From the NCBI RefSeq assembly GCF_947500655.1, contig NZ_CANMSK010000008.1, positions 83,139 to 147,138 on the forward strand: DNA of 64,000 bases, in the 5' to 3' direction. Positions 33,377 through 42,702 of the stretch are shown one piece after another (within the stretch, counting starts at the first letter, position 1; each line of letters begins with the position of its first letter). The notes under the pieces are model-generated. The model did no database searches, was not told the DNA's origin, and worked only from the letters and a program-made list of their open reading frames with translations. The stretch is from an uncultured Psychrosphaera sp. GTDB lineage: Bacteria; Pseudomonadota; Gammaproteobacteria; Enterobacterales; Alteromonadaceae. The position numbers were made by a program, and so were the translations under genes.

Positions 33377-34144
33377 TTACAATTTTGTGAAGTCTACTTC
33401 AGGCAAGGACTCGAAACCCGGCTTAGCGAACAAATAACCTTGCATCAATTCTATACCATTGGCTTTTAACCACAGCATTTCTTCTTTAGTTTCAATTCCT
33501 TCAGCTAACACTTTAATATTAAGGTCTTTAAACAAATTAATACAATTTTTAATAATGTGCTGCCTAGTAATATCTTGATCAATATTACGAATAAGCTCCA
33601 TATCAAGCTTAACCAAACTAGTTTGAAAATCAGCCAGTAGACTTAAGCCAGCGTAGCCAGATCCAAAATCATCAATGGCTGTACTAAAACCTGCATTTTT
33701 ATAAAACTCAACTACCTCTTTAATAAAGCTACTGTCATCAATTTTTTCAACTTCAGTAAACTCAAACATGATTTTTTTAGTAGGGAAACCATATTTTTTA
33801 GCCGCTTCTAACGTGGTACGAATACAACGTTCTGGCTTATATATGGCGTTTGGAAGGAAATTAATACTCAACATCGAATCAAGTTTTAGCTTTGCCGCCA
33901 ACGCGATAGCTTTTACTCGACATAGTTGATCAAACAAGTAGCGATTTTTGTCATTAACCTTCGAAATGATAGAATAAGCAGATTCGTTATTTAAGCCTCG
34001 AACAAGAGCCTCATAGCCGAAGATTGCTTTGGTTTTACAGTTGATGATAGGTTGAAATGCCATAGTAAAGTCAAAATCTAAACTTCCCTGATCGGCACAC
34101 TTATTACAAGAGAACCTATCGTAGACTATTATTTCTTTCTCCAT
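33377..34144 (-). CDS. EAL-domain cyclic di-GMP phosphodiesterase
   Basis: 255 residues from ATG 34144 (GAGG 5 nt upstream). Almost the whole protein is one EAL domain: FQPIINCKTKAIFGYEALVRG, LSINFLPNAIY, FEFTEVEKIDD, IDDFGSGYAGLSLL, KLDMELIRNID, LAEGIETKEEMLWLKANGIELMQGYLFAKP. The catalytic Glu, Asp-Asp and Lys residues are present, so it is probably active. A short N-terminal FSCNKCADQ with CxxC may bind a metal. No sensor domain. Confidence 0.9.
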   Translation of the reverse strand: MEKEIIVYDRFSCNKCADQGSLDFDFTMAFQPIINCKTKAIFGYEALVRGLNNESAYSIISKVNDKNRYLFDQLCRVKAIALAAKLKLDSMLSINFLPNAIYKPERCIRTTLEAAKKYGFPTKKIMFEFTEVEKIDDSSFIKEVVEFYKNAGFSTAIDDFGSGYAGLSLLADFQTSLVKLDMELIRNIDQDITRQHIIKNCINLFKDLNIKVLAEGIETKEEMLWLKANGIELMQGYLFAKPGFESLPEVDFTKL

Positions 34145-34197
34145 TTCTACCTCATCACTCAAACTGATATATTTAATGGTTAACTAAAACAATTGGA

Positions 34198-34698
34198 TTA
34201 ATCCTCAGATTCCTCTTCATTGTTTTCAGTAGCATCTACTTCGCCACGTAATTTAATTTGTAAACCTTGTAGGAAGTTACGCATTACTTGGTCTTTACAT
34301 TCGCGGTAATGTTTGTGGCCAGCTTTTCTGAAAAAAGCACTTAGTTCATGTTTGCTTAAGTTAAAGTTAGCAAGTTCTAAATACTCTAATAAGTCTTCCG
34401 CTTTTAAATTAAGAGCGATTTTTAATTTATTAAGCATGATGTTATTTGTTAACTTTTGCTCAGGTGCAGGTTGTGCGCCTTCACGCTTTCCACGTTTTTC
34501 GTTAATTAAGCCGTTTAAGAAAGACGCCATCATAGGATCTGATAAGCTCGCGTAACGCGGATCATCATCTTTTTTCAACCATGATGTTACTTGCTCTTGA
34601 GTTACTTTTTGATCTGCAGCTGCAAACGTTTTCATCATTGCAGAGTCACTAAAGTCAAAGCTGTAACGGATTCGACGTAAAATGTCATTGTTAGTCAT
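34198..34698 (-). CDS. DUF1456 family protein (YehS-like)
   Basis: 166 residues with two DUF1456 repeats: NNDILRRIRYSFDFSDSAMMKTF (1-70) and NNIMLNKLKIALNLKAEDLLEYL (84-150), each closing with a FLNGL or FLQGLQ motif. Cytoplasmic; function of the family unknown. The acidic tail is probably disordered. The duplicated architecture is normal for YehS. Confidence 0.9.
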   Translation of the reverse strand: MTNNDILRRIRYSFDFSDSAMMKTFAAADQKVTQEQVTSWLKKDDDPRYASLSDPMMASFLNGLINEKRGKREGAQPAPEQKLTNNIMLNKLKIALNLKAEDLLEYLELANFNLSKHELSAFFRKAGHKHYRECKDQVMRNFLQGLQIKLRGEVDATENNEEESED

Positions 34699-34824
34699 GG
34701 TTGTTTCCTGATTTAAAAATTCTGAATTTGGGTGGTCTGAATTAAGTCAGTCACCCATTAAATTGTAGCAATGGCTGTATTGTACTTGTTGTAGGCGGGA
34801 AAGTCAGATTATCAATGCTTTTAT

Positions 34825-35376
34825 TTATTTGGCTGAATCTTCTGGCTCTTTTTCGGCAACTACTTCCGGTGGGTGATAACTAATAGAATTAACTATATAA
34901 CACACCTTTCCAGTTGGGGTTTGCACTAACGCTTCTTCATCAACTTGCTTGCCTATTAGTGCTCTGGCCATTGGTGCGTCTATGCTGATCCATTTTTTGA
35001 ATACGTCTATTTCATCTGGGCCAACAATTCGAATTTTAGTTAATTCACCCTCATCATTTTCAACTTCTACCCAAGCGCCAAAGAACACTTTGCCCTCTTG
35101 CTCACTTGACGGGTAAATTACTTTTAGTATTTCTAAGCGTTTCGTTAAAAAGCGTACACGCCAATCTATTTCTCTAAGGCGTTTTTTTCCGTAAATGTAT
35201 TCTGCATTTTCACTTCTATCGCCTTGAGCTGCGGCTTCTGACACAGACTTAGTTATGCGGGGACGTTCGTCTTTCCACAAATATGTCAGCTCTTTTTCCA
35301 GCTTGTCGTAACCATCACGAGTTATATAGTTGGTTTTGGTTAACAACTCTGGATCTGGCTTTCTGTAACGCCCCAT
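34825..35376 (-). CDS. greB: Transcription elongation factor GreB
   Basis: 183 residues. N-terminal coiled coil with the GreB-specific basic patch (YITRDGYDKLEKELTYLWKDERPRITKSVSEAAAQGDRSENAEYIYGKKRLREID), including the acidic DRSENAEY tip that enters the RNA polymerase secondary channel. C-terminal FKBP-like domain follows. It stimulates cleavage of backtracked RNA. Divergent from tex, which is a frequent arrangement in this order. Confidence 0.97.
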   Translation of the reverse strand: MGRYRKPDPELLTKTNYITRDGYDKLEKELTYLWKDERPRITKSVSEAAAQGDRSENAEYIYGKKRLREIDWRVRFLTKRLEILKVIYPSSEQEGKVFFGAWVEVENDEGELTKIRIVGPDEIDVFKKWISIDAPMARALIGKQVDEEALVQTPTGKVCYIVNSISYHPPEVVAEKEPEDSAK

Positions 35377-35611
35377 TAATACTTCTTATTTCTGTTTGGT
35401 TTTAATTTATATGTGGTATTTAAAACTAATAAAATTAAATGTACAAACTTTTAGCGTTTGTTTATTTCTACACTATTGTTTAAAACTCAGATTTAATCTC
35501 AATATATTGCTTTATTATTTTTATATTCATACCTATGATGCAGCCTTAGCTTTTTTGTAAGTTAGTTTTTATAAAATCATTGTATTTCTATTTTCAAGGA
35601 CCTTCGTACCT

Positions 35612-37981
35612 ATGTCTGTTGTTAGTCAAACAATCCCTCAGTTAATAGCTGAAGAAATTTCAGCACGTACCGAACAAGTTGTCGCTGCTATTACCTTATT
35701 AGATGAAGGTTCAACGGTGCCATTTATTGCTCGTTACCGTAAAGAAGTTACTGGTGGGTTAGACGATACCCAGTTACGTAACTTAGAGACTCGTCTTATT
35801 TATCTACGCGAGTTAGAAGAACGCCGTCAGGTGATCTTAAAGTCGATTGCCGAGCAAGACAAACTCACACCAGAATTAGAAAAAGAACTGCGGGCTGCGG
35901 ATAACAAAACTCGTCTTGAAGATTTGTATTTACCATATAAACCTAAGCGCCGTACTAAAGGCCAAATTGCCATAGAACAAGGTTTAGAGCCGTTAGCAGA
36001 TGCACTATATGCAGACGCGAACTTAGACCCAGAACAACAAGCCCAAGCGTTCGTAACAGGTGATGTTGCCGATGTAAAAGCCGCATTAGATGGCGCTAAG
36101 TACATATTAATGGAACGCTTTGCTGAAGATGCAGAGTTGTTAACTAAAGTACGTCGTTATTTAAAACAAAACGCTTACCTTGAAGCTAAAGTAATTGCTG
36201 GTAAAGAAAACGAAGGTGCTAAATTCCGTGACTATTTTGATCATTCTGAATTAGCTGTTAAAATACCATCACATCGTGCGCTTGCTATGTTGCGGGGCAG
36301 AAACGAAGGTATTTTGCAGTTAGTGTTAAATGCTGATCCAGGTCAAGAAACACCAATTAGAGAATCTCAAGTAGAAAACATTATTGCCACTCACTTTGGT
36401 TTGAACTTCAACCAAAAAGCCGGTGATAAATGGATGAAATCTGTTGTGCAATGGACATGGAAAATTAAAGTATCTATGTCGATGGAAAACGAATTGTTAT
36501 CTGAAATTCGTGAAAGTGCAGAACAAGAAGCGATTCGCGTATTTGCGAAAAACCTTAACGACGTATTAATGGCCGCACCTGCTGGCGCAAAAGCAACACT
36601 TGCAATTGACCCAGGGTTTAGAACAGGTTGTAAAATTGCCGTTGTGGATCACACTGGTAAATTCTTAGACAACGCGACAATTTATCCACATGAGCCACAA
36701 AATCATTGGGATAAATCAATGCGTACTATTGAGCTTTTAGCTCGTACTCATAAAGTAGAATTAATTGCCATTGGTAACGGAACGGCTTCACGCGAGTCAG
36801 AAAAATTAGCCGCTGAAGTGATTAAAGCCTGCCCAGAATTGAAACTAAGTAAGGTTATGGTCAGTGAAGCTGGCGCTTCAATTTACTCGGCCAGTGAATT
36901 TGCATCTAAGGAGTTTCCAGATTTAGACGTATCTATCCGTGGTGCCGTTTCAATCGCCCGTAGATTACAAGATCCACTTGCTGAGCTGGTTAAGATTGAG
37001 CCTAAATCAATCGGTGTTGGTCAATACCAGCATGACGTAAGCCAAAGCTCATTATCAAAAAGCCTAGATGCGGTGGTAGAAGATTGTGTAAATGCCGTTG
37101 GTGTTGACTTAAATATGGCCTCTATTCCTTTATTAAGCCGAGTATCTGGCCTTAATAAAACCTTAGCCTCTAACATTGTTAAGTTCCGTGATGAAAACGG
37201 CAGCTTTAAAAGCCGTAAAGACTTAAAAAATGTAGAGCGTTTAGGGCCAAAAGCATTTGAACAGTGTGCTGGTTTCTTAAAAATTGTTAATGGTGACAAC
37301 CCCCTTGATGCTTCTTCTGTGCATCCTGAAGCTTATCCGGTTGTGACTGAGATAATTAAACAAAGCGGTGTTGCAGTAAACGACGTAATTAATAACTCTG
37401 ACTTTTTATCTAAGATAAATGCAAAAGATTACACCAACGACAAGTTTGGTTTACCAACCGTTGAAGACATTATTAAAGAGTTAGACAAACCAGGTCGAGA
37501 TCCTCGTCCAGAGTTTAAAACAGCGACCTTTAAAGATGGTGTTGAAGAGTTAAAAGATTTAAAAGAAAACATGATCCTAGAAGGCGTTATCACTAACGTA
37601 ACTAACTTTGGTGCCTTTGTAGATATCGGTGTTCACCAAGATGGCTTAGTGCATATTTCATCAATGACAGACAAGTTTATATCTGACCCATCTGAAATTG
37701 TAAAAGCCGGTGACATTGTTAAAGTGAAAGTGATGGAAGTAGATATTCCGCGTAAACGCATTAGCTTATCTATGCGCATGGATGAACAAGCTTCAGCTAA
37801 ATCATCAGGTAAACCTAGCGGTTCAAATCAATCAAGAGGCGAGCAGAAGCCTGGTTCTAATAACCGTTCATCTAATAACAACTCAGGTGGCGGCAACAAA
37901 TCTTTTGGCGGCGGTAACTCTTTGGGCGGCGGTGCTATGGGTAACGCCTTTGCGGATGCGTTTAAAAACGCGAAGAAATAG
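35612..37981 (+). CDS. tex: Tex transcription accessory protein
   Basis: 789 residues. N-terminal Tex region ([22 protein letters not shown]), RNase H-like YqgF domain ([33 protein letters not shown]), helix-hairpin-helix motifs ([38 protein letters not shown]) and an S1 RNA-binding domain at about 652-718. The C-terminal 70 residues are Ser/Asn/Gly-rich and probably disordered. It binds nucleic acid and influences transcription. Good ribosome site (AAGGACC). Confidence 0.96.
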   Translation: MSVVSQTIPQLIAEEISARTEQVVAAITLLDEGSTVPFIARYRKEVTGGLDDTQLRNLETRLIYLRELEERRQVILKSIAEQDKLTPELEKELRAADNKTRLEDLYLPYKPKRRTKGQIAIEQGLEPLADALYADANLDPEQQAQAFVTGDVADVKAALDGAKYILMERFAEDAELLTKVRRYLKQNAYLEAKVIAGKENEGAKFRDYFDHSELAVKIPSHRALAMLRGRNEGILQLVLNADPGQETPIRESQVENIIATHFGLNFNQKAGDKWMKSVVQWTWKIKVSMSMENELLSEIRESAEQEAIRVFAKNLNDVLMAAPAGAKATLAIDPGFRTGCKIAVVDHTGKFLDNATIYPHEPQNHWDKSMRTIELLARTHKVELIAIGNGTASRESEKLAAEVIKACPELKLSKVMVSEAGASIYSASEFASKEFPDLDVSIRGAVSIARRLQDPLAELVKIEPKSIGVGQYQHDVSQSSLSKSLDAVVEDCVNAVGVDLNMASIPLLSRVSGLNKTLASNIVKFRDENGSFKSRKDLKNVERLGPKAFEQCAGFLKIVNGDNPLDASSVHPEAYPVVTEIIKQSGVAVNDVINNSDFLSKINAKDYTNDKFGLPTVEDIIKELDKPGRDPRPEFKTATFKDGVEELKDLKENMILEGVITNVTNFGAFVDIGVHQDGLVHISSMTDKFISDPSEIVKAGDIVKVKVMEVDIPRKRISLSMRMDEQASAKSSGKPSGSNQSRGEQKPGSNNRSSNNNSGGGNKSFGGGNSLGGGAMGNAFADAFKNAKK

Positions 37982-37986
37982 TAAAT

Positions 37987-38014
37987 AGTTTCGAGTTTCG
38001 AGTTTCGAGTTTCG
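37987..38014. repeat. Four tandem copies of AGTTTCG
   Basis: Perfect 7-bp unit repeated four times immediately after the tex stop codon and before its terminator. A likely site of slippage-driven copy-number change. Confidence 0.85.
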
Positions 38015-38022
38015 AAAAAAAT

Positions 38023-38063
38023 AAAAAAGCCGACGTGTTTTCGCAAACACTGTCGGCTTTTTT
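38023..38063. terminator. Bidirectional terminator after tex
   Basis: AAAAAAGCCGAC (38023-38034) / GTCGGCTTTTTT (38052-38063) plus an inner GTGTTT/AAACAC stem on a TCGC loop, one unpaired T. A/T-runs on both sides serve tex and the convergent DUF1097 gene. Confidence 0.92.
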
Positions 38064-38080
38064 GTATGTGAAGAAACTAT

Positions 38081-38575
38081 CTACTTTATTTGTATTTTAT
38101 ACGTAACAAATCCAGCCAAAGTGCCAAGGTAAATTGTAGCCATCATTGGCGCTAAGTTATAAAGTGATGGCTCTAAATGGGCTGCAAAATAAGTAATTAG
38201 ACCTAAAAACCATGCAATCGGGTTACCAAGAATAGGTAAAGAGCGAAGGGTCAAAACAATTACAGCAACGATAAAAACAATAATGGAAAAAGATAAAATG
38301 CCCAATATAGGCATTAACAATCCAATTCCGCTAGCGGCTAATACTGCCAAAATAATCCCTAACGATACACAAAGTCCAGTTGATAGCATGTTTACAAAAG
38401 ATGTAGGTCTCATAAAATAAGCTACCCAACCAATGAACATGTACCATGTTGCTACACTAAAATACGCACAAATTAGTGCCGTTAATGAAGCAACCACCGC
38501 AGCTATTAATGTGCCTTTAGTGTGTTGTGCTGAAAAAATATTATTTACTAATTTGGTTTCTGTAAATTCAGACAT
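38081..38575 (-). CDS. DUF1097 family inner-membrane protein
   Basis: 164 residues with about five helices. The pattern TWYMFIGWVAYFMRP ... LPILGNPIAWFLGLITYFAAHL fits DUF1097 (YcdZ-like) membrane proteins of unknown transport role. The first 20 residues are polar. It follows the SDR gene on the same strand with a 35-nt gap and may be its operon partner. Confidence 0.75.
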   Translation of the reverse strand: MSEFTETKLVNNIFSAQHTKGTLIAAVVASLTALICAYFSVATWYMFIGWVAYFMRPTSFVNMLSTGLCVSLGIILAVLAASGIGLLMPILGILSFSIIVFIVAVIVLTLRSLPILGNPIAWFLGLITYFAAHLEPSLYNLAPMMATIYLGTLAGFVTYKIQIK

Positions 38576-38610
38576 AATTTATCCTTAATCAATTGATTTA
38601 AAATACTGTT

Positions 38611-39345
38611 TTAAACCATACCGCCATTAGCTCTTAGAACTTGGCCATTAATCCAACTACCATCTGGACTTACCAAAAAAGCCACTACATTAGCTATATC
38701 TTCCGGTGTACCTAAACGCTCTAAAGGATTCATTTTCGACATTTTTTCAACTAATTCTGGCGACTTACCAGTCAAGAATAAATCCGTTGCGGTTGGCCCT
38801 GGCGCTACCGCATTAACAGTAATAGAACGACCACGTAATTCCTTCGATAAAATACCAGTAAGAGATTCAATAGCGGCTTTTGTTGCTGCATAAACACCGT
38901 ATGTTTCTAGCTTTAAACCAACAACACTAGTGGATAAGTTAACAATACTGCCGCCATCGTTTAGTCTATTGGCTGCTTCCCGTAAGGTATTAAATGTCCC
39001 TTTAAGGTTTATCGATACTTGTGTATCAAATAACTCATCAGCACTGTCGGCTAATGTCGCTAATTGCATAACTCCAGCGTTATTGATCAGAACATCAATG
39101 CTGCCGAATTTACTTTCTACCGTATCAAACATCTGCTTCACGGCTTTTGGATCTGCAACATTACATTTGATGGCGCAAGCTTTGACACCATTGAAATTTA
39201 ATTCCTCAACCAGTGCATCGGCAGCTACTGAGTTTGAAGAGTAATTAACCGCAATCGCAAATCCATCATCCACTAATTTACTCACTATGCTTGCGCCTAT
39301 TCCGCGAGATCCACCTGTAACTAAAGCAACTTTTTGTGACAACAT
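38611..39345 (-). CDS. Short-chain dehydrogenase/reductase
   Basis: 244 residues from ATG 39345 (GGAG 7 nt upstream). Classical SDR: cofactor loop TGGSRGIG, NNAG, catalytic Ser (STSV), YGVYAATKAA (Tyr/Lys), and the C-terminal SPDGSWINGQVLRANGG typical of glucose-dehydrogenase/FabG-like members. Arg/Ser after the second strand suggests NADP preference. Substrate unknown. Divergent from a LysR gene that probably regulates it. Confidence 0.9.
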   Translation of the reverse strand: MLSQKVALVTGGSRGIGASIVSKLVDDGFAIAVNYSSNSVAADALVEELNFNGVKACAIKCNVADPKAVKQMFDTVESKFGSIDVLINNAGVMQLATLADSADELFDTQVSINLKGTFNTLREAANRLNDGGSIVNLSTSVVGLKLETYGVYAATKAAIESLTGILSKELRGRSITVNAVAPGPTATDLFLTGKSPELVEKMSKMNPLERLGTPEDIANVVAFLVSPDGSWINGQVLRANGGMV

Positions 39346-39481
39346 ATTCAACTCCAAGTAATTGTTAATAAGACAAGCTGGAGTATGATATGTTTGTTAA
39401 CATTAATAATTAGCTATTTATTGGTAACACAATTCCATTTTCATTAACAATAATACTATTGAAACTTGGTAGGAGAAGATC

Positions 39482-40363
39482 TTGGATCGCTTTAAAGAAA
39501 TGCAGGTTTTTGTCAGAATAGCCGAACGAAGAAGCTTTACTTTAGCATCTGAAGACTTATTTATTCCTAGAGCAACCGTAACTAATTTAATTAAACGTTT
39601 GGAAATAAGGCTCGGTGTTACTTTACTTAAACGTACCACCAGACAAGTGAATTTGACTCATGATGGTGAAATATATTATCACCGCTGTGTTAAATTATTG
39701 GCCGAACTAGAAGAGGTTGAGCATTCATTTTCAAATGCATCACCCAAAGGTATATTACGAGTTAACTTACAAGGCACCTTAGCCAAACATTTTGTTATGC
39801 CAGCACTTAATGAATTTCTAGAGCAATACCCTGATATTACAATTCATATAGCCGAAGATGATAGACTAATTGATTTAGTTAAAGAGGGTGTTGACTGTGT
39901 ATTACGAGCTGGGAATTTACAAGACTCCTCTTTAATTGCAAAACGTCTTGCGCTTATGCCACAGGTGACAGTCGCCAGTCCAAGGTATATACAAGAGTAT
40001 GGTAAGCCAAAGGTGCTTGACGATTTATCACAACATTGGACCGTTGGTTATTCTTTAGATGTTTTATCCAAACCGGCTACTCTAGATTTTATGGTTGGAG
40101 AAAAACAACAATCAATTGAGCTACCAACATTAGCAACCGTAGCGGGAGCCGAACTATACACGAGTGCAGCGTTAACTGGACTAGGGTTAATTCAAGTTCC
40201 TAAATATAGAATTGCCAACGAATTAAAAAAAGGGGAATTGATAGAGGTGCTAAACGAATACCAACCACCTTCAATGCCGGTATCCGTTTTATACCCTCAG
40301 AACAGGCATTTACCTTCAAGAACCCGAGTCTTTATTGACTGGCTAACAGAGCAGTTTGCATAA
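39482..40363 (+). CDS. LysR-family regulator (TTG start)
   Basis: 293 residues. Winged helix-turn-helix at the N-terminus (MDRFKEMQVFVRIAERRSFTLASEDLFIPRATVTNLIKRLEIRLG) and a substrate-binding domain. It resembles the CrgA/DsdC-like LysR group that control a divergent SDR. The start is TTG at 39482: AGGAG stands 6 nt upstream and the protein begins exactly at the usual family position; no ATG fits. Likely regulates the SDR gene from the 136-nt intergenic region. Confidence 0.92.
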   Translation: MDRFKEMQVFVRIAERRSFTLASEDLFIPRATVTNLIKRLEIRLGVTLLKRTTRQVNLTHDGEIYYHRCVKLLAELEEVEHSFSNASPKGILRVNLQGTLAKHFVMPALNEFLEQYPDITIHIAEDDRLIDLVKEGVDCVLRAGNLQDSSLIAKRLALMPQVTVASPRYIQEYGKPKVLDDLSQHWTVGYSLDVLSKPATLDFMVGEKQQSIELPTLATVAGAELYTSAALTGLGLIQVPKYRIANELKKGELIEVLNEYQPPSMPVSVLYPQNRHLPSRTRVFIDWLTEQFA

Positions 40364-40377
40364 ACGAACAACTCACT

Positions 40378-40887
40378 TTACATATTTAAGAACATATTTG
40401 TTGTATTACGTTTTAATAAACAAGCCACCGTTAAGCCGTATCCCAGCATAACTAAACCAATGGCTAAAGTACTTAGTTCATTTAGACTAACATGAGAAAA
40501 TTTGTTGGCGAAGAAATCAGGTAAATAAATACCAATCCACAAATTAACAGATAAAAACATGACCAATATCGCTAGTGAATATTTAATGCCTTGGTTATTG
40601 ATATATTCAAAATGTTGGTCTTCAAAATAGCCATCCCAAATATTATATTCAGGTATTTTGCTCATCAATTTTATTACGTTGATTGTGTGCTTAACCGTAA
40701 TAACAATTAAAGGGAAATATAGAACTGATAAACCGAACTGCAACCAAGGCGAAGCTAAAATAAAAGGACTTAATACGATATATAAAGCTTCAGAAACAAA
40801 CATTATTCCAGCTAAAAGCCAAAACAATGAGTTGCGTTGTAAATAAATTTCACCTGTAGTTCTAATTGATGTATTTAATACTGCCAT
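40378..40887 (-). CDS. Four-helix membrane protein under a TetR-type operator
   Basis: 169 residues from ATG 40887 (GGAGGAAC just upstream). Helices at about 20-40, 45-68, 105-128 and 140-160. No family recognised. Upstream (40944-40962) is a near copy of the operator that lies between tetR and the MBL gene at 23.1 kb, so this gene is probably a second target of that repressor. The gene ends 14 nt from the convergent LysR gene. Function unknown. Confidence 0.7.
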   Translation of the reverse strand: MAVLNTSIRTTGEIYLQRNSLFWLLAGIMFVSEALYIVLSPFILASPWLQFGLSVLYFPLIVITVKHTINVIKLMSKIPEYNIWDGYFEDQHFEYINNQGIKYSLAILVMFLSVNLWIGIYLPDFFANKFSHVSLNELSTLAIGLVMLGYGLTVACLLKRNTTNMFLNM

Positions 40888-40943
40888 TTGTTCCTCCAAT
40901 TAGTATTTTTATAGTAGTGATTGTAATGTTTCACTTTGAAAGT

Positions 40944-41001
40944 AAACTATACGGTGTAGTTTATTCTTTATATTTTAAAAGTAAACCGCTTAGTGTAAAA
41001 A
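40944..41001. promoter_or_regulatory. TetR operator/promoter module (copy 2)
   Basis: AAACTATACGGTGTAGTTT (40944-40962) is a one-mismatch palindrome. After 13 nt comes the second block ending TTAGTGTAAAAA (to 41001). The whole 58-nt module matches 23118-23061 with the same spacing. In copy 1 the second block leads into tetR; here no tetR gene follows, only 100 nt of non-coding sequence before the DODA gene end. Confidence 0.7.
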
Positions 41002-41104
41002 ACATCAATAAGTTCGATGAACTTACTAATTTAGTTGGTTTACTTATGAAGTATCAATTAATCCAAGTTCTACTTAATTGTAATTCTTACTTAGGGGAAT
41101 GTTT

Positions 41105-41902
41105 TTACCAAAGGTACATGCTCGACTTTTTGTTTAGCACTTTTAGTTCAAATGTTTGCGTAGATGCATGCCCTGCAACTCCGTAACACACGTGCAGTGG
41201 TAATAAATGCTCTTCTCTTGGTTGGCAATATCGGGCAGCTGGTGCTTTTTCCCATTCAATTAACAATTTAGCTCTTGTAACCTCATTAATGTCTTCATTG
41301 GAACAGGTGTTTAATAGCCACTGTTCAAAAGATTCATTGTTAGATTTTCCTTTAGCAGTCTCTGGTGCAAAAAAAGCTTTCATATTATGAAAAGAAAAGC
41401 CTGAACCTAGAACCAGTAGATTCTCGTACTCTAACTCACTAATAACTTGGCCCATTTTTATATGCTCTGCGGGGTCCAGTGAGTTAAGTAATGACAACTG
41501 AACCACTGGAACATCTGCATCTGGATACATTATTTTTAGTGGTACAAAAACACCGTGATCTAACCCACGTTTAACGTCTAACTTTGATTCAACGCCGGCA
41601 GCTTCAAATAAACTAGACAATTGCTCAGCCAATAATGGTTCACCAACGCTAGGATATTTAATCTGGTATGACTCTTCAGGAAATCCATAATAATCATATA
41701 GTAAATCTGGTGTGGCATTTGATGTAATAGTGGCTATATTCTCTTCCCAGTGCGCACTTATAACAATAATGGCCGACGGCTTTTTAATCTTGCCAACAAT
41801 ATTTTTTAAACAATTAACCAAATCTATGTGGCTAGGCTCTCCCAGTAATGGCATTGGACCGCCACCATGGGAAATGAATAAAACTTGTTTGTTTTTTGTC
41901 AT
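41105..41902 (-). CDS. DODA-type class III extradiol dioxygenase (YgiD-like)
   Basis: 265 residues. LigB/DODA fold: FISHGGGPMPLLG, ISAHWEE (metal His), LDHGVFVPLKIMYP (second-shell His), LGSGFSFHNM, and the late H of HASTQTF. The non-heme iron or zinc enzyme opens catechol rings (4,5-DOPA in plants; YgiD in E. coli). Natural substrate unknown. It lies 39 nt from the azoreductase gene on the same strand; the two may form an aromatic or quinone-detoxifying unit. Confidence 0.87.
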   Translation of the reverse strand: MTKNKQVLFISHGGGPMPLLGEPSHIDLVNCLKNIVGKIKKPSAIIVISAHWEENIATITSNATPDLLYDYYGFPEESYQIKYPSVGEPLLAEQLSSLFEAAGVESKLDVKRGLDHGVFVPLKIMYPDADVPVVQLSLLNSLDPAEHIKMGQVISELEYENLLVLGSGFSFHNMKAFFAPETAKGKSNNESFEQWLLNTCSNEDINEVTRAKLLIEWEKAPAARYCQPREEHLLPLHVCYGVAGHASTQTFELKVLNKKSSMYLW

Positions 41903-41941
41903 GCCATTTATATCACTTACCCTAAAATCAAATCAAAAAAA

Positions 41942-42565
41942 TTAAACTAACGACTCGACAATATTATCTATTGCGTCTCTCGTTAGTGCTAACTGTTCTT
42001 CTTTAGCTGGCATATTAAGCCCTTCAGCATAAATAAACTGTACGTCTGTGATACCAATAAACGCCATTACATCTTTAAGATAGTGAGTTTGGGTGTCTTT
42101 TGGCGTACCTTGATACATACCGCCACGGGCTGCAACTATAATGGCTTTTTTACCTTCTAATAAACCGACAGGGCCTTGCTCTGTATATTTAAAAGTAATG
42201 CCAGCTCTAGCAACACGATCAATCCAAGCTTTGAATGTAGAAGGTATACCAAAATTATACATGGGCATACCTATCACTAACGTATCCATATTTTGTAATT
42301 CGGCCACTAACGTATCCGAAATATTAGCTAGTTGAGATTGCTCGTCTGTACGTTCAGTTTCAGGCGTCATCCAAGCAGCCATTTCAGCCTGAGTTAAATG
42401 TGGCAGCTCATCTTTAACTAGATCACGTTCAACAAGATTAGTTTTTATCCCTTTTTTTAACTGAGCACTCGTTAGCTTAGTCGTGAATTCTTTAGATAGA
42501 ATATATGAATTACCTGACTCGTTATTAATAGATGAGTTAATCTGTAGTACGTTATTTATTTTCAT
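41942..42565 (-). CDS. azoR: FMN-dependent NADH-azoreductase
   Basis: 207 residues from ATG 42565 (AAGG upstream). Flavodoxin-like fold: VLQINSSINNESGNS (FMN phosphate loop), MPMYNFGIPSTFKAWIDRVARAGITFKYTEQGPVGLLEGKKAIIVAARGG, all standard for AzoR. It reduces quinones and azo compounds with NADH. Divergent from a LysR gene, with a 28-nt motif in between that recurs before the pirin gene. Confidence 0.93.
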   Translation of the reverse strand: MKINNVLQINSSINNESGNSYILSKEFTTKLTSAQLKKGIKTNLVERDLVKDELPHLTQAEMAAWMTPETERTDEQSQLANISDTLVAELQNMDTLVIGMPMYNFGIPSTFKAWIDRVARAGITFKYTEQGPVGLLEGKKAIIVAARGGMYQGTPKDTQTHYLKDVMAFIGITDVQFIYAEGLNMPAKEEQLALTRDAIDNIVESLV

Positions 42566-42641
42566 TTTGAATACCTTAGTTATTTCTTGCATTCAAGTCT
42601 AATGTTCCTTATAAAAGAATAAAATCGTTAAAATACGTACA

Positions 42642-42675
42642 AATTATTCTTTAAAATAGAATGAATGTATCATTC
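42642..42675. promoter_or_regulatory. Shared LysR motif, copy 1 (azoR promoter)
   Basis: Contains ATTCTTTAAAATAGAAT (42646-42662) and GAATGAATGTATCATTC (42659-42675), two overlapping 17-bp dyads. Read on the minus strand, 42669-42642 matches 43615-43642 at 24 of 28 positions without gaps. It lies between azoR and lysR and points toward azoR. Confidence 0.65.
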
Positions 42676-42702
42676 AAGGTTACAACTTAAAGGGAATCAT
42701 CA

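Noticed and set aside
40866..41186. 106-codon plus-strand open frame downstream of the second TetR module
   Set aside because: It crosses the operator and the end of the DODA gene, has no ribosome site, and does not resemble a TetR protein or anything else.
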